Shown here: positions 46,444-59,200 of the stretch, in pieces
Layout: every line of letters starts with the position of its first letter
How positions within the stretch are numbered: the stretch's first letter is position 1
Origin: Manduca sexta
Lineage: Eukaryota; Arthropoda; Insecta; Lepidoptera; Sphingidae
DNA: 64,000 nucleotides
Direction of reading: 5' to 3'
Assembly: GCF_014839805.1 (NCBI RefSeq)
Contig: NC_051140.1
Span: 12,483,826 to 12,547,825, forward strand
Translations under genes and position numbers: made by a program
The notes under the pieces: model-generated
Database searches by the model: none
Seen by the model: only the letters and a program-made list of their open reading frames with translations
Told to the model about the DNA's origin: nothing

Positions 46444-47264
46444 ACAAATCACGAATTCATTATAGATTGTCTTAGAATTCAACACAAGTACATACAATAG
46501 TCCGTAGGCGTAACATCCAGTAGGGCAGGTAAACTACGATGTCCCCTTCGCCTAGGTACGCCCTTTCACACACATCATCATAATAGTGAAGCTCATTGCG
46601 TTCATGTTTAGAAGATGCTTAGTTAGTCGTTAGTAGTCTTAGTCGTACAGTTCCTTCTTCACTACTGTATAGTTTATGCCTACTCACAACACCACTATCC
46701 TGGTCGCACACTCGCCACTACTGCTCCTGTACTCCACTGCCAATAGTGGCATACATGTTGTGATATCGGTTGGTGTCATTAAACTGTCTTGAAACCAAAT
46801 CGATCCAATAGGTAGGACTTGGGAATATTAATTATCCACTTTCCCCCAAAGGAAAGTTGGAGACAAATAATTAACTAAGAACACTATTAACATATTGAAA
46901 AGGTTCTCGAACAGGAACATTTACTACTGGAAAAGCTGGATATGAAGTACTACGAATAAAATTTTAATTAAGGCGGTAAACTAGTGGTAAGTTAAATATT
47001 GTATCATGTATCTTTGGCATCACATTATTCTTACAATAAATATAATAAAATGAAATATGTAATAAATTTGACTTGATTTTATTTTATATGTTTAACGCGT
47101 TATTAAAACATAACAATATTTTATAATGTACGCATAATATCTATGGCAGTGAGCATCAAACACTGAAAACATATGGCTGATGCCGAATCAACTTATGGCA
47201 GTCCAGTTGTCTTAAACATAAAGTTTATTAGTTGATGACATCGGTGAGTCTTGCTTTAGGTTGT

Positions 47265-48305
47265 TTATCTGCGGGCGACGGGGGCCTTGGGGATGGAGGG
47301 TCCCTCAGCGTGGTAGCCGGTCTCGTCAGCGTAGTAAATGATTTCCTCGCGGATGCCCTCAGGGTTGGTGTAGCCGTATGAACCACGGAGCACAATGACG
47401 GGACGGGGCTTGTTGTCCTCGTCAACGACTTCCTTCAGTTCACCGACGGCAGAAGCTCCAATACCATTTTCAGTCTCGAAGCTAAAATATAAAAAGCAAA
47501 AGTTAAAACAACGTCATAATACTATGGAACTGTATGGTATGATCTAAGTTGTTATTTTACATACAGACATTTTAAATAATCAAGTAAATATAGTGAAATG
47601 TTTCTAATCTAAAGATATATTTCGCATACAGACAGTCTATATTATTTTATGCTGAAAAGTACATAATATGTCTGTCACCCTGACAAAAGCTAGTATAAGA
47701 TAAATCAAATGATCATGTATATCTTATCATATATATTTCTTGAATGTAAACCAAAACAGAATAAAATGCTAGTGAAACCATATCACTAATAACAATATCA
47801 AATACCTACCTGTAGACAAAGTTTCCCTGAGGCTGAATGTCGTATTCGGACTTGATGATCTTGGCCGGCTCTGGGGGAGCGGCGACGGCGACAGCCGCGA
47901 GAGCAACAGCAACGAGGATTACCTGTGCACCACAAAACCAAATTATATTATACCTACACCATTCTTTATAAAATAATTCACCGATCTTTTTTTTTAATCA
48001 AAATATATTTTTTTCAATCTTCAATGTTCCAACTGTAAAGTCTAGTTCCTAAATAATTTTAAAATATAAAAAGTTATTTAAATTATTTTAATGGTATAAA
48101 GGAAATATAGAGCGTATAAAATATTTTATATTAAAATAAATAATATCATATTTGCTCAATATCTTTTGATAATAAAATAGTTGTTTGATGCAACTTAATT
48201 TGAACAAAACCACATTAACCAATAATTAAAATTAAATCTTTTTAATGTTACTAGTATTTTTACATGTCAAAAATAAATATATAGTAGCTAACTTACCAAT
48301 TTCAT
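47265..48305 (-). CDS. RR-1 cuticular protein, larval cuticle protein-like (gene I)
   Basis: Secreted chitin-binding cuticle protein of 112 residues. Exons, complement: 48297-48305 (Met-Lys-Leu), 47810-47922 and 47265-47481, with introns of 374 and 328 bases. Signal peptide [18 protein letters not shown], then [20 protein letters not shown]. The RR-1 region opens [20 protein letters not shown]. The core is [20 protein letters not shown], then [19 protein letters not shown]. Exon sizes match gene B exactly (9, 113, 217), and the VARR ending is shared with B. So it is closer to B than to the array C-H. Exon 3 is notably GC-rich relative to its surroundings, as in a highly expressed gene. It is head to head with gene J. 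Confidence 0.95.
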
Positions 48306-48376
48306 TTTGATTGGATTTGGTTTGCGTCGGTTGGCAACTGATGAGCAACTGATGCCTTGAGGCCTAAAACAAAATC

Positions 48377-48383
48377 TTTTATA
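48377..48383 (-). promoter_or_regulatory. TATA box of gene I
   Basis: TATAAAA on the minus strand, about 72 bases upstream of the ATG. The leader GATGAGCAACTGATGCC is the same as in array genes, with TCAGT as initiator. Confidence 0.8.
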
Positions 48384-48399
48384 CATTTCTCCGCGCTAA

Positions 48400-49718
48400 C
48401 GGCCTCTACAATGACATCACATTTGTGATATACTATATTCCCGTGACAGGTTTGTTTGCTCTAAACTTGTTTTTTTTTTTATCGATGAATCTTACATTCA
48501 CTTATAGGCTCATGTTTATGTATTTTCTTAAATTAAGACGGTTATGTTTTTGGTTTTATGTATTAGAGACTCTATGGAGGTGCTTTTCTAAGAATTGCAA
48601 TATAATGGAATATTTACATTTTTGAGAAAAATAATATATTCGTTTGTCTATTTCTTCTATAGTTCATATATGGAAATACGATCAATATCAAAAAAATTAA
48701 TAAGAACTAGAAATTATCACCAAAACTAAAAAAATAATCAATGAAAATTTAGCGAATAGATAGCGGTTTATATAAATTTTTAAAAATAGCACTAGATGTA
48801 TTATCATTATACCTTCATATAATAAAAACTCAACATGTGTTGTATACCAGATTTTCGAAGGAAAGTAAATATAAAATATTATTTCACTAAATAATGGCGT
48901 GTAATAATCTTTAATCTCCTATTGCAATTAACCTTGGCTTAGCTATTACATAAATGAAATTGCAATCGGCTGCTTCTAAAACTCTCGCCAATTATGCAAA
49001 TATTTTTGGTTAGCATATTATAGGGTTTGTGATATATGATTTGGGGTCACTAAAGGGTGTAAAATATAGGAGACTCTATATTTAACACCACTAAATAAAA
49101 ATAAAAATCAAATACTAAGTTACACACCATATTGTACCCAGATCTTATGTACGAGGAGTAGATATTAGATTTATAAATGTAGGTACTACAAAAAAAATAT
49201 AACATTTCATTAAAAAATATTTTAAAGATTCGTTACATTGCTTTCCCATCCGTGGATAATGTATTGTTACAGGGATAATATTCACTTGTACATCTTATTA
49301 TTTGCTGATAAAGTGCATTGACTAATAAATTTGTCTTGAACCAACGTCTATTAATGGTGATGACCTACGGCACCGCAACGCGGACGCTAACTGTGGGCCT
49401 CATGTGAAATGTCAAGGCCACTCACTGGACCATCGAACGTATTTTACCCAGTGTAGGCTATTTTGTATTACTTCTAATGACTATTTGAAAATCAGTTTCT
49501 CTAATATAACTTATTCTGTTGCATAAATTAATTTGGGACCGCCGCTCCATCTGAATAATAATTGTATTTGCGGCTTCGATTATACATGTACCTGTGTAAT
49601 ATTATTATTGTTTCTAAAAAACGTTATACCTAAATAACATGCACAACATGTATTGTGCAAATGCTGCCAAGTACTAAAAATACATCAAAATGTGTGACAT
49701 GTTTTGACTAGTAAAACG
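48400..49718. other. Intergenic region between divergent genes I and J
   Basis: About 1.3 kb of AT-rich DNA between two opposed promoters. No gene or clear repeat is visible. It is the natural place for shared enhancers of the pair, but I see no specific hormone-response element. Confidence 0.5.
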
Positions 49719-49726
49719 TATAAAAG
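49719..49726 (+). promoter_or_regulatory. TATA box of gene J
   Basis: TATAAAAG, 95 bases upstream of the ATG, with an initiator-like GCATCATTTA about 30 bases downstream. Confidence 0.8.
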
Positions 49727-49813
49727 ATTTTGTCCCATGTAGTGATGCATCATTTACCTATTCAGTACCAGCAGTACCAGTATTACCAGCTAATACAAAT
49801 CAAAATATACATT

Positions 49814-51260
49814 ATGAAAATGGTACGCCTGTTATTCTATTAAACAAATATTCATGCTTAAACAAAGCAAGGATTCAATTTATTATGTAATACATACACT
49901 ACATACACATACATTTTAAGTTGGTTTAAGTGAGTTTCATAATGTGTAGAATTATAAATAAAAAGTGTTTACACAGATCATTTTCGTCGCTGTTGCGCTC
50001 GCGGCCGTTGCCGTGGCCGCTCTCCCAGAGCCGCCTAAGATCCTTAAATCAGAATTCGATTCCCAACCGGAGGGAGGCTATCATTTCGCGTATGTATCTT
50101 CTGTTATTAATTCTGTTATTGATGCGAAAATAGTTACCTAAGTTGCCAACCAAAATTATTTATAGCGATACGCTTATGAAAAAAGAAAACGTTTATACTA
50201 CTTACAAAAAATATGGTAATTATATTTTATGTACAGTTTTAATTTTTGAGAAATTATATTTATTACATATTTTTTTATATAAACATTTTTTTTTATTTCA
50301 TGAATGAAATAGAAACGTATTAATATTTAAAAATGAATAAATCAATAAATTGCTATGTTACTTCTACCGCAGATCAATCGGGCTTCATGTGAAATTTTAA
50401 CTAATAATTGATGGACTTAATGTGTAAAATGTTTTAAAAGTGTTACCCGCGATTCATCTTTTTTTAAATAAAAGTCCCACTGTGTACTTTTCCGAAACAA
50501 AAAACAACACAAAAAACAAAAATTCCGAGACACAAGAGTGCTCACCTCCCGGTAGGGAACGCCTTGGCTGTGCGTCTAGCATTGCAAAATCCATGGGCGG
50601 CGGACGCAGCTTACCATTAGGCGAACCGCTTGCTCGTTTGTCTACTAAGGCAATAAAAAACATTTTAACAAAAAATTATACCTTCAAAAACCACTAAGAA
50701 ACAAAAAAACATAACATTACATATACTGACTACCAATTTTGGATTCGGTGACTAACTAATTTTTTTTGTTAAATAGTTTTTATTTTTTACATTTTTGTTA
50801 GTAAAAATCAGTGTACATTAAGGGCATCATAGTTGACGACATACTTTTAAGAGTTTTCTGGTTTATCTACGAAGTCAAGGGTCCAACAACAGTGACATTT
50901 ATATGGAACCAAGCGGGAAGCACCAGCTTTCAAATAAAAAAAAATCAACAAACATAAAAAAAAACAGCCGAATTGAGAACCTCCTACTTTTTTTTAAGTC
51001 GGTTAATAATAATATTAATGTGTGTGTTTTATAATGCTTTTTTCAGTTACGAAACCGAGGATGGTATTTCCCGCTCTGAAAAAGGTGAACTGAAACAAAC
51101 CGTTGACGAAGAGAATCAACCTCTTAACGTTGTTGTAGTTCGCGGTTCTTACTCGTACGTTGACCCCGAGGGCAAGCTACAGCAATTCAATTACGTTGCT
51201 GATGAGAATGGGTTCCAGTTGGAGGGACAGTCAATCTCCCAAGTCTCCGGCAAGAAATAA
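49814..51260 (+). CDS. RR-1 cuticular protein (gene J)
   Basis: Secreted chitin-binding cuticle protein of 111 residues. Exons: 49814-49822 (Met-Lys-Met), 49977-50089 and 51047-51260, with introns of 154 and 957 bases. Signal peptide [18 protein letters not shown], then [20 protein letters not shown]. The RR-1 region opens [20 protein letters not shown]. The core is [20 protein letters not shown], then [18 protein letters not shown]. It departs from its relatives at the end: SIS replaces the usual SIP, and the usual Pro of the RR-1 C-terminus is absent. Intron 2 has been enlarged by a repeat insertion (about 50640-51005) whose end lies within 45 bases of the acceptor. A polyadenylation signal AATAAA is at 51405-51410. 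Confidence 0.95.
50640..51005 (-). mobile_element. AACCGACTTA-type repeat in intron 2 of gene J
   Basis: Its right end reads TTTTTTTTAAGTCGGTTAA, the inverse of the start of the element at 35959. The inner sequence ACTACCAATTTTGGATTCGG matches the inverted arms at 36835 and 37327. The copy is partial and diverged. Confidence 0.65.
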
Positions 51261-51404
51261 CTGCTCTCAAGATAAATGAACTCATACCATTGAGCAGTAA
51301 AATAGGAAAATGAACTAATCAGTATAACTAAAGATACAGCATCATCTTAACTTGCCTGTTCCTATTTTATATGATTTTTTATTATTTATTATAACTACAA
51401 TGAA

Positions 51405-51410
51405 AATAAA
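51405..51410 (+). promoter_or_regulatory. Polyadenylation signal of gene J
   Basis: AATAAA about 145 bases after the stop codon. Confidence 0.7.
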
Positions 51411-51449
51411 ATTATTTGTAATAAACGTATATATATAGTTGTAGAATAT

Positions 51450-53748
51450 TATTTAGACCAAATAACAATAACTAGTTTTTAACGGATAGGATTTTACTAG
51501 TGTACCTATAATAAAAATGAAAGCGAATTATTATATTAATAATAAAATATTGTATTTTGAACAATAAAATGGAATGATTTAAAAAGGCTTGAGGCCATGT
51601 CTTCTACAGTAAATTAATTATAGTTATAATGCCTATTATCAACCTATCACAATTGCGAGCGCTATAAATAATTATGAATAAATAATGTATAGGTAATATT
51701 ATATGACTAAGCACAGACAAAATAGTCTACGCCACGATCCAACTGTCAAGTGACTGCGGGCAGAAATAGTGAGGGAGATAAATTATTATAATTAGCGATA
51801 CTGCGACCAATAGATACGGAGAATGTCTAGATTCTACACCTATTAATAAGTCTCGCATTTTCTCTCTGTCTACAAGGTGATAAATTTTGATAACGTTTTG
51901 TTCAGTCTATTCTGACTGCTAATCTATTAGAAAATTCCCTATGATAAAAACCTTTACGCAGTTTGGTTTTTTCTTTTAATAATAAAGAATATTGTTCTTG
52001 ATATAATTTTTAATACATTTAACCGACATTGATCATATAATAAAAAAAAACATTCAAATTATTACAACTTTATTGGAAATCTATCAAACTGAAAAGTATA
52101 AACAATAGCAATTTCTTACTGCGTAATATTTTTTATCCATTCCTTTCGTCAAATAGACATTACAAGTTATTTTAGTTTAATTGACATTGTATTATTTAAT
52201 TAGTCAACTTGGATCTTAGCAAAGAATTTCTTAGAATTAATTAGGAACGCGACTCAATACTTTGCAGAGCTTCATACCCAAGGACATCGCCAAGGGTGGG
52301 CAGGAAGGGGCAGCTTCCCCCTCCCCCCAAGAAATTCTAAAAAAGTTGCAAAGCAACCTAAGTTCTAAGTCATTGACTTGACGTGCTTGATCAAACATTC
52401 CCGTACGTCGAAACTCGAATGAATTCACCAATTCCATTCCCAATATTCCGTAGGTACACTTAATCACGCTCTGCCTTATGTTATTGTTAAAGCAGGAGAG
52501 TGGGAGTGAGGGAGGAACATGTGCTCTCGACTTTACTTAGAATTCATACTTTTTTCATTCTCCATATCAACTTGCCCCTTCCTAAGTCATCGGCTGGCGA
52601 CGCTCTTGTTCATACCTAATGTAATATGGTTATGTCCCATTATTTGTGACATTTCGCTACAAGCAAGTGACTCTGTCTTGAAATATGTACCTTACCTCCT
52701 TAATTGATAGAAATTGGTTTGGATAAAATTTAGTAAATGGATAAATCATATTCTAAATACATAATTTAGCATGTAGGTTACTTTTTATCCTGGTAGTTTA
52801 CTTCTGTAAGAAACAATTATTAATAATTAAAATGCGAGTAGATGGCGCCTGTGTATTATAGGAGTTTTTCGTCAAAAAGACTTTGTAACAGGAACGGCTT
52901 TTAACACGGACGAAGCTGTAATAACCAATGAGTAGGTAATCATATTCTTTAAAAAAATAATAAGATATTCCACTAACAACGTTACACATAAATCAAAAAC
53001 AATAGAAGTTATTGTTGCGTTCACGTGTTCAGTTGAATTTGTATGACTTGTAGCATGAATTAATATTAAATAAATGGAGGCTAGTTACGCGCAGTTCAGC
53101 ACGTGTAGCTGCTTCACCGCGTTCTCGTCTCGCGCACAAATGTCGTGTAAACTGCCAGTGTTATATTACATAAATTATTATAATAATTTATGAAATCACA
53201 ATAACTTATCTAATATCAATTTAGCACACACAACTCCCATTTTGCGATTAAGTAAAGTTCCCCTTATTTGAACGTAACTTGTTTTTTTGTGGTTAAATAT
53301 TAACAGGCGCCACATAATTAAATCTGATGAACTATTACAATTACGAAATATGCTATAGGTGAACCTTGCATGTGACAATTGAATAACCCCTTCAGGAAGT
53401 TAATAAATGCGTTTTTCTTCACAGGTAATTTACAAGCATGTGTCATTAAAAATATTTCAATTTACGGATTTCTATACACTACATTGTAATTTGAAATAAA
53501 AGAAAAAATATCACAAATCAACTTTATTTGCTATCTACATCACGTTATAAAATTTAACAAACAGTATAAAAGTATAAACTTAAACAGTTTAATATGGCAG
53601 TGAGCATCAGAGAATAGACACTAGACAGTACGGTGCGCTAGATGCTAGAACGCACTTGTGTAGAGATGACTGATCTATTTGTTAATCTTCATCGGTTAAG
53701 CAAGTATGTTTCGGCGGTTAAAATCGTTGTAAATATCAATCAGTTAGT
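51450..53748. other. Intergenic region between convergent genes J and K
   Basis: AT-rich DNA with no supportable gene. A fragment at about 52778-52925 with ACACGGACGAAGCTGTAAT resembles a Helitron-like 3' region. The 76-residue frame at 52237-52467 on the minus strand has no recognisable feature. Confidence 0.55.
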
Positions 53749-54794
53749 TTATTGCACCTTGGGGATGGAGTCTCCTTGAGCGTGGTATCCATTTTCGTCA
53801 GCGAAGTATTCGATGGAAACGGGTTTGCCATCGTCACCGATGTACGAGTATGATCCACGAACAATGACTACTCTGTGGGGCTTGTTTTCTTCGTCGACAA
53901 TATCCTTCACTTCACCATTTTCAGCGCGAGCAATACCATTTTCAGTCTCGAAGCTGTAATTGAGTTAATATGTTAAATATATTTTTTTATATTGTGGGCT
54001 ACATAATAAACACATAAATAATTAGTAATGTTAAAGTATTTTTGTTTTACAGGTTACTAATAACCCTGAAAGTACTTTTTAAATGGATTACCAAAATCCC
54101 ACTTATACAATCATAAAAGTGATTATTTTAAATATATATATTTTTAGCAATTCATTTATATAGAGCTGCATGGATTTTGAGGAATATTGCCGTTCAGATA
54201 TTACCAAATATTATACGTTTTTAATTATTTTTTTTGATATTGTAATTTTTTAATCCAATTGGTTAATCTTAAAGACGTACTTGAAAACATAGCCGCCCTC
54301 TGCTCCCTGGTCAAATTCAGACTTCAGGATCTTAGGTGGTTCTGGGGGAGCGGCGACTGCGATGGTCACGACGGCAAGAGCGACGAGGATGATCTAAATA
54401 ATAATAATTAGTAGTATATTTGGCAAATAATCACGAAATAAAAATATAAAAACAATTTTATCCTCTCCTACTTTTTATAATTCAATATTACAATTAATGG
54501 TAAAGTTTGTATTTTGATTATATAAGTTAGAATTAAAATAATATAGAGTAGGTAATTTTGTCAAGGAAGGAATAAATAGCGCTTCTTTTATTCCGGAAAA
54601 CGTTTTTAACGCGAGGGAAAGTCCCAAGATAAACCTAGTAACATAATAATAATATTAAAAAGTAATGCACAGAACTACAACAATCAATCAGTTGCTCGGA
54701 TCGCAATTGCTTTAAAAAAATTTAACTTTCAGAATTTATTGAGGATACAAAATATTAAAAAGCGGCTATTATGCGAATTACGTACCAGTTTCAT
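53749..54794 (-). CDS. RR-1 cuticular protein (gene K)
   Basis: Secreted chitin-binding cuticle protein of 108 residues, the shortest here. Exons, complement: 54786-54794 (Met-Lys-Leu), 54281-54393 and 53749-53953, with introns of 392 and 327 bases. Signal peptide [18 protein letters not shown], then [20 protein letters not shown]. The RR-1 region opens [20 protein letters not shown]. The core is [20 protein letters not shown], then [19 protein letters not shown] replaces the DPEG/DPDG turn of the other copies, and the Arg-rich C-terminus is missing. The third exon is 205 bases, against 214-217 in its relatives. It is convergent with gene J. It is the last cuticle gene before Orc3. Confidence 0.95.
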
Positions 54795-54866
54795 TTTGGA
54801 TGAATTTTGGTTTGTTTCGGTCGGTATCTAATGAGCGACTGGTGCATCTTCCTTCGTAGCAAAATC

Positions 54867-54873
54867 TTATATA
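54867..54873 (-). promoter_or_regulatory. TATA box of gene K
   Basis: TATATAA on the minus strand, about 73 bases upstream of the ATG, in the context TATATAAGATTTT. Confidence 0.7.
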
Positions 54874-55732
54874 CATTTCTCTGCCAACGCAAAGTAATAT
54901 CACACAACTGCAAATATACGATGTCGATATACCGGATTCAAACATTCGATGATCACAACTTTACACATACCCATTGTATATGTTGACACATAGACGCCAA
55001 GTATTCATAATTGTCTATATGTTTACAGAGTAGGTAGGTACTGTACTGCCACTCCCACGGTGTTATCATTCCAAGGACAAATATTACAACCGATGTTTTA
55101 TTGGCTTTTAAACACATTGTTCTTATTTTAGACATCTAGATTTCAGTTTGTACATTATAGTTCTTCTAACATCTTTCGCTGTATTATGTTGTTGATTTAT
55201 TTATTTATGTATTAAATGGATGTTCAATATATTACAATAAAGGACTATTTGTTGTCCCTTTTATAAAAAACAATGTGCGTTATCGCTATTATCGGCAAAT
55301 ACAATGTAAGAGTAAATTTTCCGCTATTTTTGCGAAAAATTACTTGGAGACGAATAAAATAATGAAAGTTAAGGAACATTTCTTATGTCTATTCTTTGGT
55401 TAGTCGGTTTACTGAAATATTGAACACGTATCGCGCAAAGGCCGTTGAATTCAAAAATCTAATTACAAAAATATAATATGGAGCTTTATTATAAATATAA
55501 TTTAATGTTAATAACTACAATCACATAAGTGAGTAATGTAAGGTATTATCAGATATTTAAAAAATATATTTATCAATAAGAAAAAATAATTATTTGAAAA
55601 CTTGTTTCTAAATTTCATGTAACTTTGTGCTAGTAGATGCGAAACGAGCTTAACGTTAAATATAAAATAACATTGAACTTAAGAACAGTAAATAAATTAG
55701 TTTTGCTTTCATATTTGCGTAATGAATTAATA

Positions 55733-55860
55733 AATGCTTCGGCGTCGTGTTGTATTGCGTTTGCAGCTTGACTCCCGCGCCGCGCTGCGGTCCCGGCTTC
55801 GATCTCCTGGTCGCCTAAAGTGACATTGGGTTCTTCCGCCCAATATGTTCTGGCAAATGA
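55733..55860 (+). mobile_element. SINE family 2, truncated copy
   Basis: Head GCTTCGGCGTCGTGTTGTAT and B-box-like CCCGGCTTCGATCTCC, then TGACATTGGGTTCTTCCGCC. The 3' half is missing. Confidence 0.65.
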
Positions 55861-55890
55861 TAATTGACACCCATTACATGACATAACATA

Positions 55891-56225
55891 GCGGCGATAG
55901 GCTAGTTGGGTGTGGAACGGACTGCCAAGACGAATGTCCGCAGGTTCAAATCCCAAGGGCACACACCTCTGACTTTTCTAAAAAATCATGTGTGTATTCT
56001 TTGTGAATTTATCGTTCGCTTTAACGGTGAAGAAAAACATCGTGAGGAAACCTGCACATCTGAGAAGTTCTCTATAGGAATTTCGAAGGTGTGTGAAGTC
56101 TACCAATCTGCACTAGGCCAGCGTGGTGGACTAAGGCCTAATCCCTCTCAGTAGTAGAGGAGGCCCGTGCTCAGCAGTGGGCAAGTATATAATACAGGGC
56201 TGATATTATTATTATTATTATTACA
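55891..56225 (+). mobile_element. SINE family 1, full-length copy with (ATT)n tail
   Basis: Head GCGGCGATAGGCTAGTTGGG (A box), CCGCAGGTTCAAATCCCAAG (B box), body and tail as in 38370-38681, ending in ATT repeats. It is very similar to that copy, so both are relatively young. Confidence 0.9.
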
Positions 56226-59200
56226 TGACATAACGTGGTTATCGCAATGTGGATGCGATACCTGGCCTATCCTATGCTGTCTGCCTACCCCTAAAAAGGG
56301 ATACGGCGTTAATGTTCTATATGTATGTAACGGGTTAAAACCCGACTAACGACTTCTAAATACAAATTACAAAACACGCTAGACGTAAAATCCAGTTTCC
56401 AAAATATAGTTCTGGTACTAATTAAGTTCGAAGTTTAGCTGGTATAAACGTACTAGTATGACAGTAGATACGTACTTAGTTCCCATATACAGTATATACA
56501 CTTCCGTTAACAAAGAGAACCAAAAATCTCTCCCATTAAAGTTAAACGATCAGGATTGACGCAAAATATAGGTATATATTAGTTTAGTTATTCATTACTT
56601 ACATTTTATTTTAATAAATAATTCGCACTAATATTAAAAGAAACGTTTTAATGACGAAAAATCTATGAATAAGCGACTAGTAAGGTTTTGACAGATCAAT
56701 ACGTGAACGAATACAATGGTCTTGTTAAAACCTTGCGTAACAGTCCAAAAGCCAACCCTACAGTTACAGCATACATACAGCGAACCACGCTTTTGCAACA
56801 AATGTTGAAGAGGAAAACCTGGTAGCGGTAGCTACTATACGTATCCGATGACATAAGGCAATCTTTATAAATAACTAGTTTTTGTTCGCAAGTCTGCGCG
56901 TGAGCTTCCCGATATACCTCAAATTCAATACATGCTCTTTTACGGGATGAAACGATCCTACATCCATCCGTGTATAAAATTTTATCCAAATCAGGGCTTT
57001 CTATGATATTCCCTAATATCCTAACATCTTCAAAAACTTTCATCTTTATAATATTAATAATAATAAGAAAGATGAATCACATTTAAAGTTATATTTTTCA
57101 CTTAAAATAGTATTCTTAAATATTCAAGGAAAACTTTGTCGATGGTTGGGATTCTATTTCGTATATATTTTTATTTTTCTTTAAGTAATATACCAACAGC
57201 ACAAGTAAATTTCCCACTGCAATGATTTTAAATGCATTGAAAAGAACATTTATTTACATGATCTGCATTATGGAAATGTTCCATTTGATCCCCTCCTCTC
57301 CTTTCCTTTAAAAATTATGCATTCTGGCATGCGAAGCCACAACTTTATGATTAAATACATGACAACCCGAACTCATAGGTTCGCTAACTCTCTGTTTGCC
57401 GCACAATCAGTCTTTTCAATAGTTTGCCTGAGCGCGTGTTCCCTACTTCCTATAATCCTGGGTCCTTCCGCCGTAACGTTAAGAAGCATTTTAGTAGGCC
57501 GGCATAATTGTGTTGAATGGCATGAGAAAGCAATCTGTTGTCATTCGATACTTATCTGAAATTATCTAGATAGTAGAAATATTATGTATCCCAAGTTTAG
57601 AGAATGAAAATTATATCGGAATCTAAATTCATAACACATATAGTGCAAATCAAATTATTAAATAATTTTAGTACCGCATTGACGTCGGTCATTCAATGAC
57701 GATAAAAATAAATCCTTTTTTGTGACTAGTAAAGTTCAATGTGAACCGCATCCAACTCTACACTTTTGTTTTCTACAAATGTTTTGATTCTACAGTTTTT
57801 CAAATAGAGCCATTAAAATATTTTATGGTTATCAATTTAAAAATAAATATCAATTTACAACATTGTACTATAACGCAATAAGATAAAACGCTAAAAAATT
57901 CTGGAAATTCCAATACCTAGACGTGACTAAACTGGTATCTTTGTTAAAAGTAGAAATAATAACTTGGCAACAAAACTGCTTCGTACCCGGGAGATGTCTT
58001 CTATATTAATAGAGATTTAAAAGGTCAGCTAATAAAAAATAGACACCTTAGATCTGAAGCCATATTATTCGACTATATGTATATACAATAAAACATGTGT
58101 AGATAGGCCAAAACTTGTCCCACGTCGTTGTGTAAAACACAAAAAAAGTGATGTGCTCTTAACCTTTCCAGAGGTCGGCACTATTTTATATCGTGAAATT
58201 ATGATTCAAGGCCATCGCGTTTGTTTTTACATTTGCCGTAGGTGGTTATATGTAAAATGGAATTTTTATTAGCTACTACAGTATAGTATACTGTAGTCGT
58301 TTTAAAATCACATCAAACCCGACGCTCTTAAGTTAAGCTGTTAAAGTTATGTTTCAAATCACCTGCAATTAATACCGCTGTCGCTATCAATTTCAATATT
58401 ACGTACATTCATACGCTCTATCTTTATTTGATTTCATCTTACAAAAGACATCAACGACTACGACAATCTTTTTATATAAAATAATAATAAAATATATAGT
58501 TGGTAATGCTTAATTTGTAAGCTAGATGTAATACACGTATGAACAGAATAAAAACTTCCTCATTGAATACCAAATGTCTGGAATTTATTGAGGTGTAGTA
58601 ATCGCCAGTCGCCGGAGCCACGTGACATAAGTAACATCGTTTAACCTTGCGTGCTCAACTCTTCAAATATCGCAGACACTGCATTATTGAAAAAATATAT
58701 GAATCTCATTATGTTCTTACTAATGCTTATGTTAATGCAATCAGTCTTCGTGCCATTTAGCGTACATAACATGTGTACAACAGCGCTAATATTGCTAAAC
58801 ATTCACATAGTAAGTGTGATAATATATTTTGTATTGCATTTGGAAAATCATTACAAAATAACTTCTAATTTTTTTTGCTAGAAATACCACATGCCACAAA
58901 AAATATTATCCCCACAAAATAACTTTAATTTTTTTGCTAGAAATACCACAAAAAATAAAATTATCATGATTATTTTAATTATAATTTAAGTAATCACAGC
59001 CGCAGGACTTTTAAGCGCAATGCAGATTTTTTTGCGATCATAATCGCTATTACAATAACTGCTAACATAGCAGTGGCATAACCTACCTTCCGAATAAGAT
59101 ATACATACAGCCTTTAGATGAAACTTATGCTAATTGCGTATAATATATCGGATGAAAGGCTAATTGGCTTAAACGACATTATTTTGCAATTTTAAATATA

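Larger units (their letters stand above)
41150..47264. other. Transposon-rich intergenic region between genes H and I
   Basis: About 6 kb without a supportable gene. It contains a hairpin (41839-41887), a relic of an array promoter (42005-42150), a Helitron-like element with a nested palindromic MITE (42412-43026), a TG microsatellite, SINE family 1 (43112-43412), a hAT-like MITE (44248-44533), a second Helitron-like element (44830-45285) and a perfect hairpin (46399-46443). The stretches 43420-44100 and 45300-46380 hold nothing I can identify. Confidence 0.65.

Noticed and set aside
50440..50697. 85- and 69-residue opposed frames in intron 2 of gene J
   Set aside because: Both lie inside the intron near a repeat insertion. 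The clean splice pattern of gene J, with exon 2 and exon 3 sizes matching its relatives, excludes them as exons of that gene.
56696..57043. 115-residue minus-strand frame upstream of Orc3
   Set aside because: No recognisable domain or splice context. The DNA looks like part of a degraded interspersed element.
57317..57559. 80-residue plus-strand frame
   Set aside because: No start context, no homology I can recognise, and a composition typical of chance frames in this AT-rich DNA.
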